A DNA stretch of 64,000 bases from Umbelopsis ramanniana AG (lineage: Eukaryota > Mucoromycota > Umbelopsidomycetes > Umbelopsidales > Umbelopsidaceae): the NCBI RefSeq assembly GCF_025399195.1, contig NW_026252106.1, positions 62,001 to 126,000 of the forward strand, written 5' to 3'. The position numbers and the translations under genes are program-made. Shown piece after piece: positions 1-14,285 of this stretch. Under the pieces are notes generated by a model. It was not told the DNA's origin and made no database searches. It was given only the letters and a program-made list of their open reading frames with translations. Position 1 is the stretch's first letter; each line of letters begins with the position of its first letter.

Positions 1-569
1 TATTGGTGAGCATGATGAAGATGGGATTAACACAGGCTTCAAAAAAACCGAGTAAGAAGCGTAGGCCAGCTAGCTCCGAGAAATTTTTTCCAAGCGAAGT
101 GCATGCCAGAACGATGCCCCATAAAAACACAATAGTTCCAACTAGCCTGCCTAGTGGAAACCGCTGCATCAAGTAACTGTTGGGGAGCTGATATAGAAAT
201 TGTTTTTCAGTATCGATCAAGATGTGACCTGGAACGTATGGATCATTAACGTACCTGCATAGTCAAATAACCAATGTAGAACAGCGATCCCAGAAGTGCA
301 TACTCAGATCCATGCAAGTTAGTGTCTACGATGATTCCAAGCACTGACGCATAGGATAAAGATGTCTTGTCCAAAAACTGAAGAAATCCAACTGCGCACA
401 TGATCGGCAGTATTTTTGTATCAATCTTTCGAACAAGCTTTTTCTCTTCATCGGATAATATCACTCTGGCGTTAGGATTGTGGGCATCTGCTGGGTTTGG
501 CAATGCCTCCAGATACGTAACATCCACTTGTTTAGATTCAGATTTCTGATCTACGTCAGGAGTGGACAT
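1..569 (-). CDS. MFS permease, Dal5/allantoate family (3' part outside window)
   Basis: The N-terminal third of an anion:cation symporter-type MFS permease, the family of yeast Dal5 and Tna1, which moves organic anions such as allantoate, nicotinate or small peptides across the plasma membrane. Exon 1 is 255-569 (105 codons, ATG at 569). The GTACGT donor is followed by an acceptor before 187, and exon 2 runs from 187 to the left edge. After a charged cytosolic tail comes the first membrane helix with the motif CAVGFLQFLDKTSLSYAS, then helices ending with EACVNP. Sequence and intron position match the paralogue at 5151-6872, so the two are probably a tandem duplication. The substrate cannot be told from sequence. 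The rest of the gene lies to the left of the window. Confidence 0.85.
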
Positions 570-2539
570 TTGGAAAATATGAAGACCGAGAAAAAGATTC
601 GTCGAGTTGCTTTATACTCATCAATCTATTTCTTAATCCGGCAACCAAATTCTGAAGAATGGTCATTTGCTATCTAATCGGCATCCAAAACGATTTCTAC
701 TGATTGGTGCCCCGAGATAGGGTTTATGATCGGCTGCAAGCGAACTGACTTGCATAAACCTAAACTCCCGCAGAGTTTGTTGGTTACAGATATAAGCGAA
801 ATATCTTTGTTCAAGTCAAAGAAGTTGAATTGCATAGTAGCGCCTCTTTGGAAGTAATACCGAGAGGCAGCCGATGATGGTCGCCACATTGGAAGATAGA
901 CTGTAAGAGGGACACAAGATTGAAAGATGTTTCGTTATCAGACCACACCCAGCTACCGCTCTTATCTAAGATTTACAAACGAAAACCAGTAACTCTAATG
1001 AACAGGATGCTCTTCATTTAGCTTAAAAAAACCGACCCTGTCATGTACCGGCGTGAATTAGATTAAGTTGTTACCTATCATCAAACTTCCTAACTCGTCC
1101 TTAGCTTCCCCTGCCTAAATAATCCCTATAGTGCTTTTCAACAGAACAGAGCTCTATGAGGAAGAAGCGATCGGCTGTAAGCTATGATTTACCCCTTTCG
1201 CCATTTTTCTCGCGGTCATCTGTTTTTGGAACATTTTTGGAACATTTACTTAAACGCGGAGATGCATTTGGCTCCCACCAGGCACACCTATGCAACCGGA
1301 CGACCGAGAAGGTTCAAAGGTACATTTTACAATCAAACGACTGCCCAAGTCAGTGTGTCACTGGGAAATTTCCATAAACACTGAAATTGACGTTCGTTAC
1401 AACACCACAGTAATTACCAGTTTGAAATGAACGACTTCTCAAAGATAAAAGTTTCAGTATTCCAGAAACAATTGTGATCTTACCCTCCATATGAGCTTCG
1501 TGTAGTTTGCTGAGAAGCTAGCATGACTTATTTCAGAGTTACCTGTCCAATATATATACGCGTTTGTACATGTAGTGCCATCAAGTAGCCAACTGTCAAA
1601 TCATTAATACTACCATACTTGTACTATGGGTCTACTAGTCATCTGAAACATTTACAAATGGTATCATTTAGCCATCTTTGATAAATTTCTACCTCGGTAC
1701 TTTGCTTATAACCGTGCACAGTTCAAAACCTCAGCTGCTGTTTCCGCTACGTTTTCGTAAAATTTGTTGGCAATTGAGGTCCGCTGCCGTATGCCCTGGG
1801 AATTCACTCACCACAACACTTGATGGAATCCCAAGGCTAACCTATTCTTCCGAGTGACGGCGTGCGGAAGACCTGGAAGCTGAGTATGGATATAAGTTTG
1901 GATGCCTTGTAGTAGGCATACACCCCACGAATGGTTCCAACTCATGTACCATCGCTAAAAGAACATAATTTAAATATGAAGAAAAATCTTCATTGATCAC
2001 CTTTTTTCTTGCAGCGAAGTTCAATCGTTCGAATCGACTACGATAGACGGTGCGAAGATTTTCCTGATTGGAATGTGGAGTAAAGCATAACTCAATTACT
2101 GAACACAAAGAGTTTGACAAGCCGCTGGTTCGGACAACACTTTAGGCTTGGTGCAATAGTCTTGTGAATATTTTAACTGTGCTTGCAATTCTAGCACTCG
2201 CTTGAAAGCAAAGGGAAAGTCAAAAACAAAAGTCGCACGCCAACCCCCTGATTTCAAAGTCATTTCAGTGTTGGATATTCTCTCCTTCGCCTTAGTAAAC
2301 TGTCGTTTTTGGTCTTGCCTGCCGATTTCGGATGTTGAAGCGTTGATCACAAAGACTGTCAAAACTACTCTCTACAAGTTCATGAAGGGGTTCACGATGA
2401 TTTTTATTGGGAATTGATGTGCTGGTATATCACTGCAGCAGCATGTTTTATTGTTTACTGTACTGTCCGGATCAGTATTTCAGGGTATTTCTTGCGACGA
2501 GTGTCTACGCCTATCATAATCAGGTATAATTACTACTAC
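570..2539. other. Intergenic region, no gene recognised
   Basis: Nearly 2 kb between the divergent upstream side of the left MFS gene and the 3' end of the C2/CBM gene. Short open frames occur on both strands (for example 1156-1377, 1842-2120, 2096-2362), but none shows a recognisable domain, signal peptide, convincing splice sites or coding-type composition. I see no tRNA, terminal repeats or transposase remnant. Confidence 0.5.
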
Positions 2540-3514
2540 TTAAGCGGTTTGCCAAAGTGAATGGGCCGCATCCGGCATCCATGTGGGGTTAGAGCTATGC
2601 CCTTGCAAGCAAACGTATGCTCGACCATGGTATTCCACACGATCACCAGCTGCATAGGTGCCAACGGGGTCCCAGTCTCGACCGTGGTGACCATGCTTTT
2701 CATGGTGCCCACGGTTTTCATGGTCACGACCATGATCATGGTGGCAGTTCTCTCCGTGTTGATGTTCATGCTGATATGAATGCTCAGATTGTTGTCGTTC
2801 AAATCTTGCTCTTTCCTCGTCAAAGTTGTGCTTCTCACGCTCATATCGTTCGCGTTCTTCATGCATGGATGCTGCTTCATGCTTACGAGCCTCCTCCTCC
2901 TTATGTTGGTTGCCCAAGTACCTTGCTCCCAATAGACCAGCACCGACAGCGAGGGCTCCTCCGAGAGTGGCGATACCTACATCGGTAGCAATGGCCTTAT
3001 TACGAAGTGTCTTGATTCGCTTGGCGTGATTTTCATTGATATAAGACTGTCCGCGAGTTGGTTGCTGCTGCTGCTGGTATCCAAAACCTGAACCGGGGCT
3101 TGAGGGTGAATTAGGAAGACCTTGCACTGTGAGTACAAGATGGACTTCGCCGGCTCCCTTGCCGTTAATTTGATAAATGTCGAATGAGCCATTGAAGGAA
3201 CCGCCAGGAGCGTACACAACTTGATTAATGGGAATAGCAGCAAATCCGATAACCTCGTCAGCGGTAGGGTCTTCATCAAATACTTCCACGTAAAGATCAG
3301 GTTCACCATGGAGAGGGAGTACGAAGCTTTGATTCCATGTTGCGTTTTTACCAGCGTCTTTATGCGTGAAAGTCTTTTGGAAAGCCTTGGGGTTGTGTGG
3401 ATCAAGTGAGAACTGGGCGTAAGGGTCTTGTTTGCCGACCATGTCCTTGTTTAACAAGTTGATGCCGGCAACGGCTGTAATGGAAAGAGTTGGACCTTGA
3501 TTTGCGTTGAGCAT
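2540..3514 (-). CDS. C2-domain protein with C-terminal chitin-binding module (CBM5/12-like)
   Basis: A single-exon gene for 324 residues. Residues about 8-130 form a C2 domain (LSITAVAGINLLNKDMVGKQ, then DPYAQF and the strand VEVFDEDPTADEVIGFA), which usually binds Ca2+ and acidic phospholipids at the cytosolic face of membranes. A Gln-rich linker follows, then a Gly/Ala-rich hydrophobic segment at about 180-200 (GIATLGGALAVGAGLLGARY, a glycine-zipper type), a charged helix rich in Glu/Arg, and a His-rich stretch. The last 45 residues look like a carbohydrate-binding module of family 5/12: DWDPVGTYAAGDRVEYHGRA, then YVCLQGH and a closing SLWQTA. No N-terminal signal peptide is visible. The pairing of an intracellular membrane-binding domain with a chitin-type module is odd. 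Function unknown; a role at the cell wall/membrane interface is only a guess. Confidence 0.85.
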   Translation of the reverse strand: MLNANQGPTLSITAVAGINLLNKDMVGKQDPYAQFSLDPHNPKAFQKTFTHKDAGKNATWNQSFVLPLHGEPDLYVEVFDEDPTADEVIGFAAIPINQVVYAPGGSFNGSFDIYQINGKGAGEVHLVLTVQGLPNSPSSPGSGFGYQQQQQPTRGQSYINENHAKRIKTLRNKAIATDVGIATLGGALAVGAGLLGARYLGNQHKEEEARKHEAASMHEERERYEREKHNFDEERARFERQQSEHSYQHEHQHGENCHHDHGRDHENRGHHEKHGHHGRDWDPVGTYAAGDRVEYHGRAYVCLQGHSSNPTWMPDAAHSLWQTA

Positions 3515-5150
3515 GATGATAGAGTACTGGTATAAGAATCACAAGAGAAAAGGGAGCGATAGAAGGCTTTAAATACCCATTTAATGCCAAGGCGTCATGG
3601 CTGACGCTAAATTTGACTTGTTAACCCTGGCTCTCATAGTATTGACTGTCGAATATTAAGAAGTCCTAAGTTTATTTTCGGAGGTGTTAGCCGAGATGCA
3701 AAGGTAAGCTCCGTATGGCCCCAAATGGCAATGAGCTTCGAAGCGTCCAAACTTTGGATACAAATAAATCAGCCAAGTAACCTTCATTGAAGTTTTTGGA
3801 CGCCGTAAACTGAAGTAGAGGCGTGCATGCTCAGAAACAGTGTTGTATGGCTTTGTAGCGAGATCCTAACCTCATCAAGAGCCCCATACTTGGTACCACT
3901 TGAAGCGAAGATTCTAGCAAACCGAGTAGAAGTGCATATATAACTTTGAGCGCCGAAATGTATACTTTCACGCTTAACCGAAAGCAGTAGGCAATGATAT
4001 ACTACAGAGCTCAAAACGAATTTTCGCAGTGAGCTTTTTACAGTGAGATTCTACGGTAATGGACCATTCTGGTTACCAGATAACCATGAGCCTTCCTTGT
4101 CGATGGCTTATTCCTTTTGATAACGAGAAGTGCTCAGGAAAGCTTTTTAGATTCTTGGCAAAAGTAGCGCCGCCATAAGTATTTAGTCTTCAATCTCCGG
4201 CACTTTACAGTAGCCACCGCTAGGATCACATTGGTGCGCTACATAGCCCTTCGCCCAATTACATGCACTTCAATATGTATATGTCGTAGCACTAGCATTT
4301 GCTCAATTCAGACTGAAAAGTACATACCGCTAGGAGCCTTACTATGAAACGATCCCCTTAAGTGACTGGACGGATGTACAATTGAGTTTTGGCCTCTGTT
4401 TGTCGCTTGGTAGGAGAAATACAGAACTAAGGGGTTGGCAGTCATCGCTCTCAGTAATTTGGTTTACGACAGCTTGTCAACTAATCAACTGTATATGATG
4501 ACGTCGACTGAAAATGCGGCGAAGCATAGAAGGATTCGGGCATAACGGTACCTGCTTTGCCCTTGCCTGTACGATAGATGAGCTAAAAATAGTATATTTG
4601 CAATGAGATAGCCACAGTGGCAAACCGTCGCCACTGGGCTGGTTGGTCATGCCAAGCCAAACCAAACAAGCCAAAGTCATACCGATACCCTTCCAATAAG
4701 CAGCTTCCCCTGGTAGAAACAAATTTGAAAAAATAAAAAAAATGGAATTTGATTATTTACCAAACACCGTCTTCTCCAAATCAGTGTGGAAATGCCTTTG
4801 TTTGCAGGTGGCTGCTGATCATCAATCACTACACCCCTCCTTTTTTTTTTGGGAGGAAATACTTCATCACCTTCAGTATGTAACGTGATGTTAAATTGAA
4901 AACATATCCTTTTACTCAGCTACGATTTCGATTGTCGATACCAGTATTCTTCATTGCTTCGAAGATTTAATGATATCCCCACAAAAGGAGTAACGTAATT
5001 CTTGCTGTGTACGCAAAGTCAGACCAAATGAGTTTACTGTTTTCACTATCCCACTTCTATCATTTATAGCAGTTAAATGCATAGTAAACGCTTTCATCTA
5101 CAAAGTAAATACACGAAGGATAATAGGTGAGATACATCAGAAATATTGAC
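3515..5150. other. Intergenic region, no gene recognised
   Basis: About 1.6 kb between the 5' end of the C2/CBM gene and the 3' end of the second MFS permease. It contains a poly-T tract near 4840 and short unsupported frames (3784-4014, 4477-4722). The first 200 bases presumably hold the promoter of the C2/CBM gene; no defined element was recognised. Confidence 0.5.
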
Positions 5151-6872
5151 TCAGAGTCTATATACAAAATTGGGATCCTGCAAGTCGGTCAAATCTTCAC
5201 CGTCTTCAGCCTTTCGCGTCGGGTTTGCAGCCTTCTTCTTGTTCATGCGAGACATCCATGTACGGATTGCGATGAAGACCACCATGGCAACAACATTCGC
5301 AGATATACAACCGACTACACCTCCGACATAAAGAGGAGCTTGGTTAGATGTCATGATTAGGGGCCCAATGATGTTGCCAATTGTATAGCCAATTAAGACG
5401 ACTGCGTTGGTGAGCAGTTTCTTTGTGTACCCGCTAGTATTGGCAGCCACTGAACTAAGGAACAGAATATATGCAGCAACGTATGAGTAGACCAGATAAA
5501 GACCCGCTAATTTGGCGACAGTTGGCAGCACGATTAAGAAGATAAGACCGACGATAGTAACGAAGATGAATACGGCAGCTGTATACAAGGAGTCTCCAGT
5601 ACGGCCGTGTATCCATCCTGCAAAAACGATGAATGCGATGTCCATAAATCCCGAAGGAATACCAAGTAAAATTGCATTGAGACCCTAAGAACAAATTGAA
5701 AGAAATGGAAAAACATGGCTAGTTAAAATTTTTTGTCCTTATCAAAAAAATCGATACGTCAAGCATACATACAGAAAACCCAAGTCCTACAGTAATGAGT
5801 CCTGAAAATGTGGTTAAAGCACCGTTGGAAATGTTGACCAGCAGGGAAATTAAGAACCATGCATAGGTCTTGGGATCCTTGAAGCATTCTCTAACTTGGT
5901 CCCATTCAATTTTATTTGACCTCTTGATACCAGTATCTTTCAGGCGTTCCTCCATTATGACTTTTTGTTCATCTGTCAAATGAAGTTTTGGCGATCTAGG
6001 GTCATCAATCAAGAAGAAGAAGACAAAGATACCGAGAAGACTGGTAACTGATCCTAGGATAATCATAATCCATTGCCATGAGTGCAGCCCTTGAATTCCT
6101 TCCATATGGCCAATACCATATCCGACCTGTTGAAAGACATCAGGTTATTTAGAGCCGTAATTTTGATAGTATTCAACAATTGAGCACTTACAAGACCACC
6201 GAAGGAGGAGCATAGTCCGTTAACCAACCACCAAGCACCAAGCCTAGAAGCAACTTCTTGCTTACGGTAGAATATGCTTGTCAAAAGCATAAAATTTGGA
6301 TTGACACAGGCTTCGAATAAACCAAGCAGAAATCGAAGTCCAGCCAGCTGTGAGAAATTCTTTCCTAGCGAGGTTAATGCTATAATAGCTCCCCATACGA
6401 AGACAATGGCTCCAACCAGTTTTCCTAAAGGTAAGCGTTGCATCATATAACTGTTTGGAATCTGCATTTAAAAAATGTTAAGAATCTCTTGCTGTAATTT
6501 CTTGAGTATTGGCATGAATGTCCATCCTCTTTTTAATTTTTCAATTCGCTTTACCTGCATTGCGAGATATCCAACATAAAATATAGAACCAAGTGCACCA
6601 TAGTCTGATCCAACAAGGTGAGTATCAGCAATGATTCCCAGAACAGAAGCATAAGCTAGAGATGTTTTGTCCAAGAACTGGAAAAAGCCGACTGCACATA
6701 ACCAAGGAAGGATTTTCCGATCAATCTTGCGAATAAGTACTTTCTCCTCGGCAGAGATTGTGACTCGCCGGTTTGGATCGTCAGCGGTTGGTTGGTTACT
6801 GATTCCCTCTACGTGGACAATATCCTCTTTATCAGTATAATCCAGATCGGTTTCTTTGGAGCTGTTGGACAT
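5151..6872 (-). CDS. MFS permease, Dal5/allantoate family
   Basis: A complete transporter of 491 residues in four exons: 6555-6872, 6192-6461, 5773-6126 and 5151-5684, all with GT..AG ends and all in phase 0. The cytosolic N-terminus (about 55 residues) is followed by the family motif CAVGFFQFLDKTSLAYAS, then VNPNFMLLTSIFYRKQE and GAWWLVNGLCSSFGG, as in fungal Dal5/Tna1-type anion:cation symporters with 12 membrane helices. The tail is basic and ends PNFVYRL. It is closely similar to the partial gene at the left edge and shares its first intron site (Q|IPNSY here, Q|LPNSY there). Likely a plasma-membrane importer of a small organic anion; the substrate is not assignable. Confidence 0.93.
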
Positions 6873-7854
6873 GGAAGGAAAGTGTGTTCACTGGCAGAAG
6901 AAGGCAACGGTTCTCTCTCAACCAGCATATATACTGTTTTTACACTTGTTATCGTCACAAATAAAAAGTCCGCTTAACAAACTTTGTCTCTTATCACCGG
7001 TGATTGTCATTCCCACACAATTGATAGACTTTCTCACTGCTTTAGCCAATTAAAACGTATAACATCTTCTATTACAGGAAAACCTTCATTCCAAAACGGG
7101 AACACAGGTCCGAACTTTGCTGCGAAGCGTCTTCTATACTTATTCAATTGTAAGCGCTTCTCCATAAGGTAAATGGCTGCATGTGACCCATTTACCGTGC
7201 ACGCCAAAAAAACTGAACAAGGTTTACCATTACTGGTATGTCAGCGACATTAGCTTTGCGTTACTTCTCACAACGAAGAAAGGTTTTGTCCCACAAGCAT
7301 ACCAACACAATATTTTGAGTACAAAGATTTCACACACGCATACTGATCTTCCAAGGTTTCAGCTACACAAATTAATGTAATGACAGGTGAATCATTTGAT
7401 ATGATATGATCAAATCTGTGATATGGCGTTAAGGTAGTACAGCCCAGTTCGGTCTCACGCTGATGGCCAGACTGTTTTCGGAACCCCGACCGTCCGGACA
7501 AGACCCATTCACTCTCACTATGCCATAACTTTAATGTAATAATTTTATCTAGCAGTTTGTCTTACGTTCTCATTTTTCATCAACGGCTATGTGTTCATAC
7601 TCTAGTGCAGTCTAGACTACGGCTAGATCCTCTAAAACTGACGAAAAGATCAGTTAGTAGTATTTACCGGCCATTGCAGTAATATTTAGCAGTCCGGTCT
7701 AATGCGTTTATTAAAAAGCATATTACAAGATTAGTATGTAGCAGCTATAACTTGCATTCATATATCATATAAGTGGATAGCTAGTGCAACAATGCGTTGT
7801 TGTCATAATATTTTGGGATTAAATATACTTTGATGGTCCAAATTTCAACAAAAG
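6873..7854. other. Intergenic region upstream of MFS gene
   Basis: About 1 kb holding the promoter side of the MFS permease and the upstream flank of the tRNA-Ser gene. Open frames here are short and without recognisable features. Nothing else seen. Confidence 0.5.
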
Positions 7855-7936
7855 GTCGATATGTCCGAGTGGTTAAGGAGTGTGACTAGAAATCACATGG
7901 GCTCTGCCCGCACAGGTTCAAATCCTGTTGTCGACG
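7855..7936 (+). tRNA. tRNA-Ser (anticodon AGA)
   Basis: The sequence folds as an 82-nt type II tRNA without intron. The acceptor stem GTCGATA (7855-7861) pairs with TGTCGAC (7929-7935), with one G:U pair, followed by discriminator G. The D arm carries TGGTTAAGGAG (A box). The anticodon stem TGTGA/TCACA encloses the loop CTAGAAA, giving anticodon AGA for serine UCU/UCC (A34 normally becomes inosine). A long variable arm GGGC-TCT-GCCC is typical of tRNA-Ser, and the T arm ACAGG-TTCAAAT-CCTGT holds the B box. CCA is not encoded, as expected for a nuclear gene. A T-run (7944-7948) downstream fits an RNA polymerase III terminator. Confidence 0.97.
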
Positions 7937-8429
7937 CAACATTCTTTTTGCATTTTTTTGCTTTCGATATTTTTTTTAAATCTCAGTCTCTTTAAAATGA
8001 TTTGAAAAATGAAAACTTTTTTTTTCATTCTGCATACTAGGCTATCCAACTGTATTATCATGTTGTTTTCACTTGCCAGTCTCATAGATTCAACTAATTT
8101 TATCTTTTTTTTTCTGGAAACCTCTGATCTTCAAACTTGACTACAAACTTGACTACATGTATAAGTTTGGCCATTGAATGTTAAGTGCAGAATTGAAGGA
8201 CAATCATTGAATCAGATACAGAAGTGATGCTTTAATTGAACAACTGCCGTATTTTATTTTTTTAAAAAAAAGAGAATGTTTGATGCATAATTTAGTTCAC
8301 ACTATTTAAATACGTGCTAGATTTATGAACGGCTTTGTCATAATGAACTATGTTGCATGTTCCATTTAGACTTATTGCGACAAAATTGAACAAAATAAAG
8401 AACAGGTGTGACATAATACAATATTCAAT
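7937..8429. other. Intergenic region, A/T-rich
   Basis: About 490 bases with several poly-T and poly-A runs between the tRNA gene and the 3' end of the beta-helix gene. The first T runs may terminate the tRNA transcript; no other feature seen. Confidence 0.5.
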
Positions 8430-9923
8430 TCAATACACATTGAAGATAATGCTGAGAAAAAGAAGTGAAGAAAATAGGGAGTATATACTGCTCACGCTGG
8501 TTGCAGATGATATGGTTCCTGAGCTAGTGCTTGTAGAAGCATTAGCTGAATACGCAATTAGATTTCCTCCGTTCTGCAAAGAATACGTTTTGCCTCCCAA
8601 CCAGGTATTGTTACTGGAAAGATAGTAGACATTGTGACCATTACCATATATATTGGAAAAGGAAGTATCATCAGCGGCGATACTTGATATATAAGATGTG
8701 CCAGTGACGTTCCATGTGCTAGAGGTATCCAGAGTAAAGTATATATAGCTTGCATTATTATTTGAGTTGATAGCTCCGGTTATAATGGACGACTGATTCA
8801 ATGAAATGGAGATGCTGCTTATATTTCCGCATGATATGTTTCCTGACAAAACTTGATTGAAGGCAACAAATGTCAACTTGCCGCCATTTGAGCCAGAACT
8901 GCCCCACTGATCATCTGATGCCTCAATCAACGAGCCAGTCGAAAAATTCATAGTTACATTCCTAAGGTAAGCCTCAGAGACAGTATTGGTGATATAAAAT
9001 AACGGTCCTGAGTTTCCAGTGTAATTTAGGCTTCCTCCCGTCATATTGAGTATTGCGGTTCCGTCTTGAGCATCCCCGGAAGTGCTTTGGTACAGCATGA
9101 CACCATACGGCTGTACTTGGTTGCCTTCACCACTGACGTTGCAATTAGTCAATGTTACATTATTGGCACCTTCCACCACAATTGCAGACGAGCCATGAGC
9201 AGTTCCAATGACATCAGATGCAGTTATATTACCAGTAGAGTAAACGACAGGTGATCCTGACCCATAAGTGTTGACTGTAGCGCCATCTACTACGACAATT
9301 CCCGTACCTCGATCGTTCGCAAAGGCTCCACAGTGGTCACCATAAGTTGTGATAGTAGCATTTTTAGCGTAAATATATCCCATTTGAGTTGCATCAAGGC
9401 CACGGGATGAATTCATTGTTGTATTTAGTGTGACATTGTATGCGTAAATGGTGGTCCCAGTTCCAGTGGAGTAAATCGCGTTGGAGCCGTCAGAGTTGGA
9501 AGAAATATAAGAGTTTGAAATTGTAAGTGAACTTCCATTTTGGGCGACTACAGCAGCGTTCAAACCGTAGAAATTACTGTCGTCCTCGGAGGTGGTATTA
9601 CCACTTTTCGAGATGAATGCGTCAGAGAGCGTCAATTGGCCACTGTTGGTGATCAATATGACAGATGTGTTTGAGGAAGTAGCAGCCACAGTTATAGTAG
9701 AGTTAGTTACAGTCTCATTGGAAACGGTATACGATCCAGTCAAAAACATGGAGGTTGCGCTATTGCCATTCCCGCCACCTCCACCAGGAGCTGAACCTCC
9801 AGCACTACCCATCGCCGTAGGTGGCTGTCCTGATGGCATCGTTCCAGTAGCACTGCTGGAATCATCAGCAAGGGTGTAAGAGGCAAAAAATAATATGAAT
9901 GTAAGGGAGAATGATATCCTCAT
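8430..9923 (-). CDS. Secreted, GPI-type beta-helix surface protein
   Basis: A single-exon gene. I start at 9923 rather than at the longer frame start (10061), because the Met there opens a clear signal peptide (MRISFSLTFILFFASYTLAD); this gives 497 residues. After a Gly/Pro/Ser-rich linker (GGGGGNG) comes a long series of short parallel-beta-helix-like turns rich in Asn, Ser, Thr and Gly, with many N-glycosylation sequons. Landmarks are FYGLNAAVVAQNGSS, SRGLDATQMG, HCGAFANDRGTG, GVMLYQSTSGDAQDG and LFYITNT. The C-terminus is Ser/Thr-rich and ends in a hydrophobic tail (LLFLSIIFNV), as for a GPI anchor. The landmarks resemble, from memory, a family of uncharacterised beta-helix proteins common in anaerobic Firmicutes, which raises transfer as a possibility. 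Function unknown; adhesin or wall protein is plausible. Confidence 0.85.
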   Translation of the reverse strand: MRISFSLTFILFFASYTLADDSSSATGTMPSGQPPTAMGSAGGSAPGGGGGNGNSATSMFLTGSYTVSNETVTNSTITVAATSSNTSVILITNSGQLTLSDAFISKSGNTTSEDDSNFYGLNAAVVAQNGSSLTISNSYISSNSDGSNAIYSTGTGTTIYAYNVTLNTTMNSSRGLDATQMGYIYAKNATITTYGDHCGAFANDRGTGIVVVDGATVNTYGSGSPVVYSTGNITASDVIGTAHGSSAIVVEGANNVTLTNCNVSGEGNQVQPYGVMLYQSTSGDAQDGTAILNMTGGSLNYTGNSGPLFYITNTVSEAYLRNVTMNFSTGSLIEASDDQWGSSGSNGGKLTFVAFNQVLSGNISCGNISSISISLNQSSIITGAINSNNNASYIYFTLDTSSTWNVTGTSYISSIAADDTSFSNIYGNGHNVYYLSSNNTWLGGKTYSLQNGGNLIAYSANASTSTSSGTISSATSVSSIYSLFSSLLFLSIIFNVY

Positions 9924-10294
9924 GTAGTAAGAGTAATTGAACAGGGAAGTGGGAGCTAAATAATGGAAGATTTCTCGAGACTTAAATATGCGGTGAGTTT
10001 TGTGTGAGTTGGATAAGCGCCAAGCAATTTGATTTAACAAAGTAGCTCTTGGCAAAGTCAATTAAATCGTCGTATGAAGTAGCGACATATTGTTCTGACT
10101 CGTAAAATCCGAATCACAGTGGGGACCATCGGGTGCAATTGAGAAAAAGTTTGGATTTGGAAATTCGGGAAGTAAAATCGGTTTTAGTTATGTTAATAAA
10201 AATTTGTCAGGCGTGACGACAGCAACTCTTAATTCCTGGATTTTTGGAAGGACTTCGCCATTTTGACGATTTTATTTTAGCTAATCGGTCAATC
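9924..10294. other. Divergent promoter region between beta-helix gene and PRP22
   Basis: 370 bases between two divergent start codons. It must hold the promoters of both genes. An alternative in-frame upstream ATG for PRP22 lies at 10244. No defined element recognised. Confidence 0.5.
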
Positions 10295-14158
<3,864 letters not shown>

Positions 14159-14285
14159 ATTTGCTAGTGCTTTATATTTGTCAATGAAACGTCAACATGT
14201 AGAAGAATGCACGTATTACAGTAATGGAAATAATAAAAAAAGAAAAAAAACGAGCAAAACAACAGTTTATATTTTGATAACAGGT

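Noticed and set aside
1842-2417. Cluster of overlapping frames on both strands between 1.8 and 2.4 kb
   Set aside because: No domain, signal, splice structure or coding bias; treated as non-coding.
4477-4722. Minus-strand frame with hydrophobic stretch, possibly an MFS remnant
   Set aside because: Only 81 codons, with no family motif and no flanking exons in phase; chance is as likely.
10097-10294. Upstream in-frame ATG (10244) as the PRP22 start
   Set aside because: The family N-terminus matches from 10295 (MEDLQQLEKLSLV); the extra 17 residues look unlike PRP22, though it cannot be excluded.
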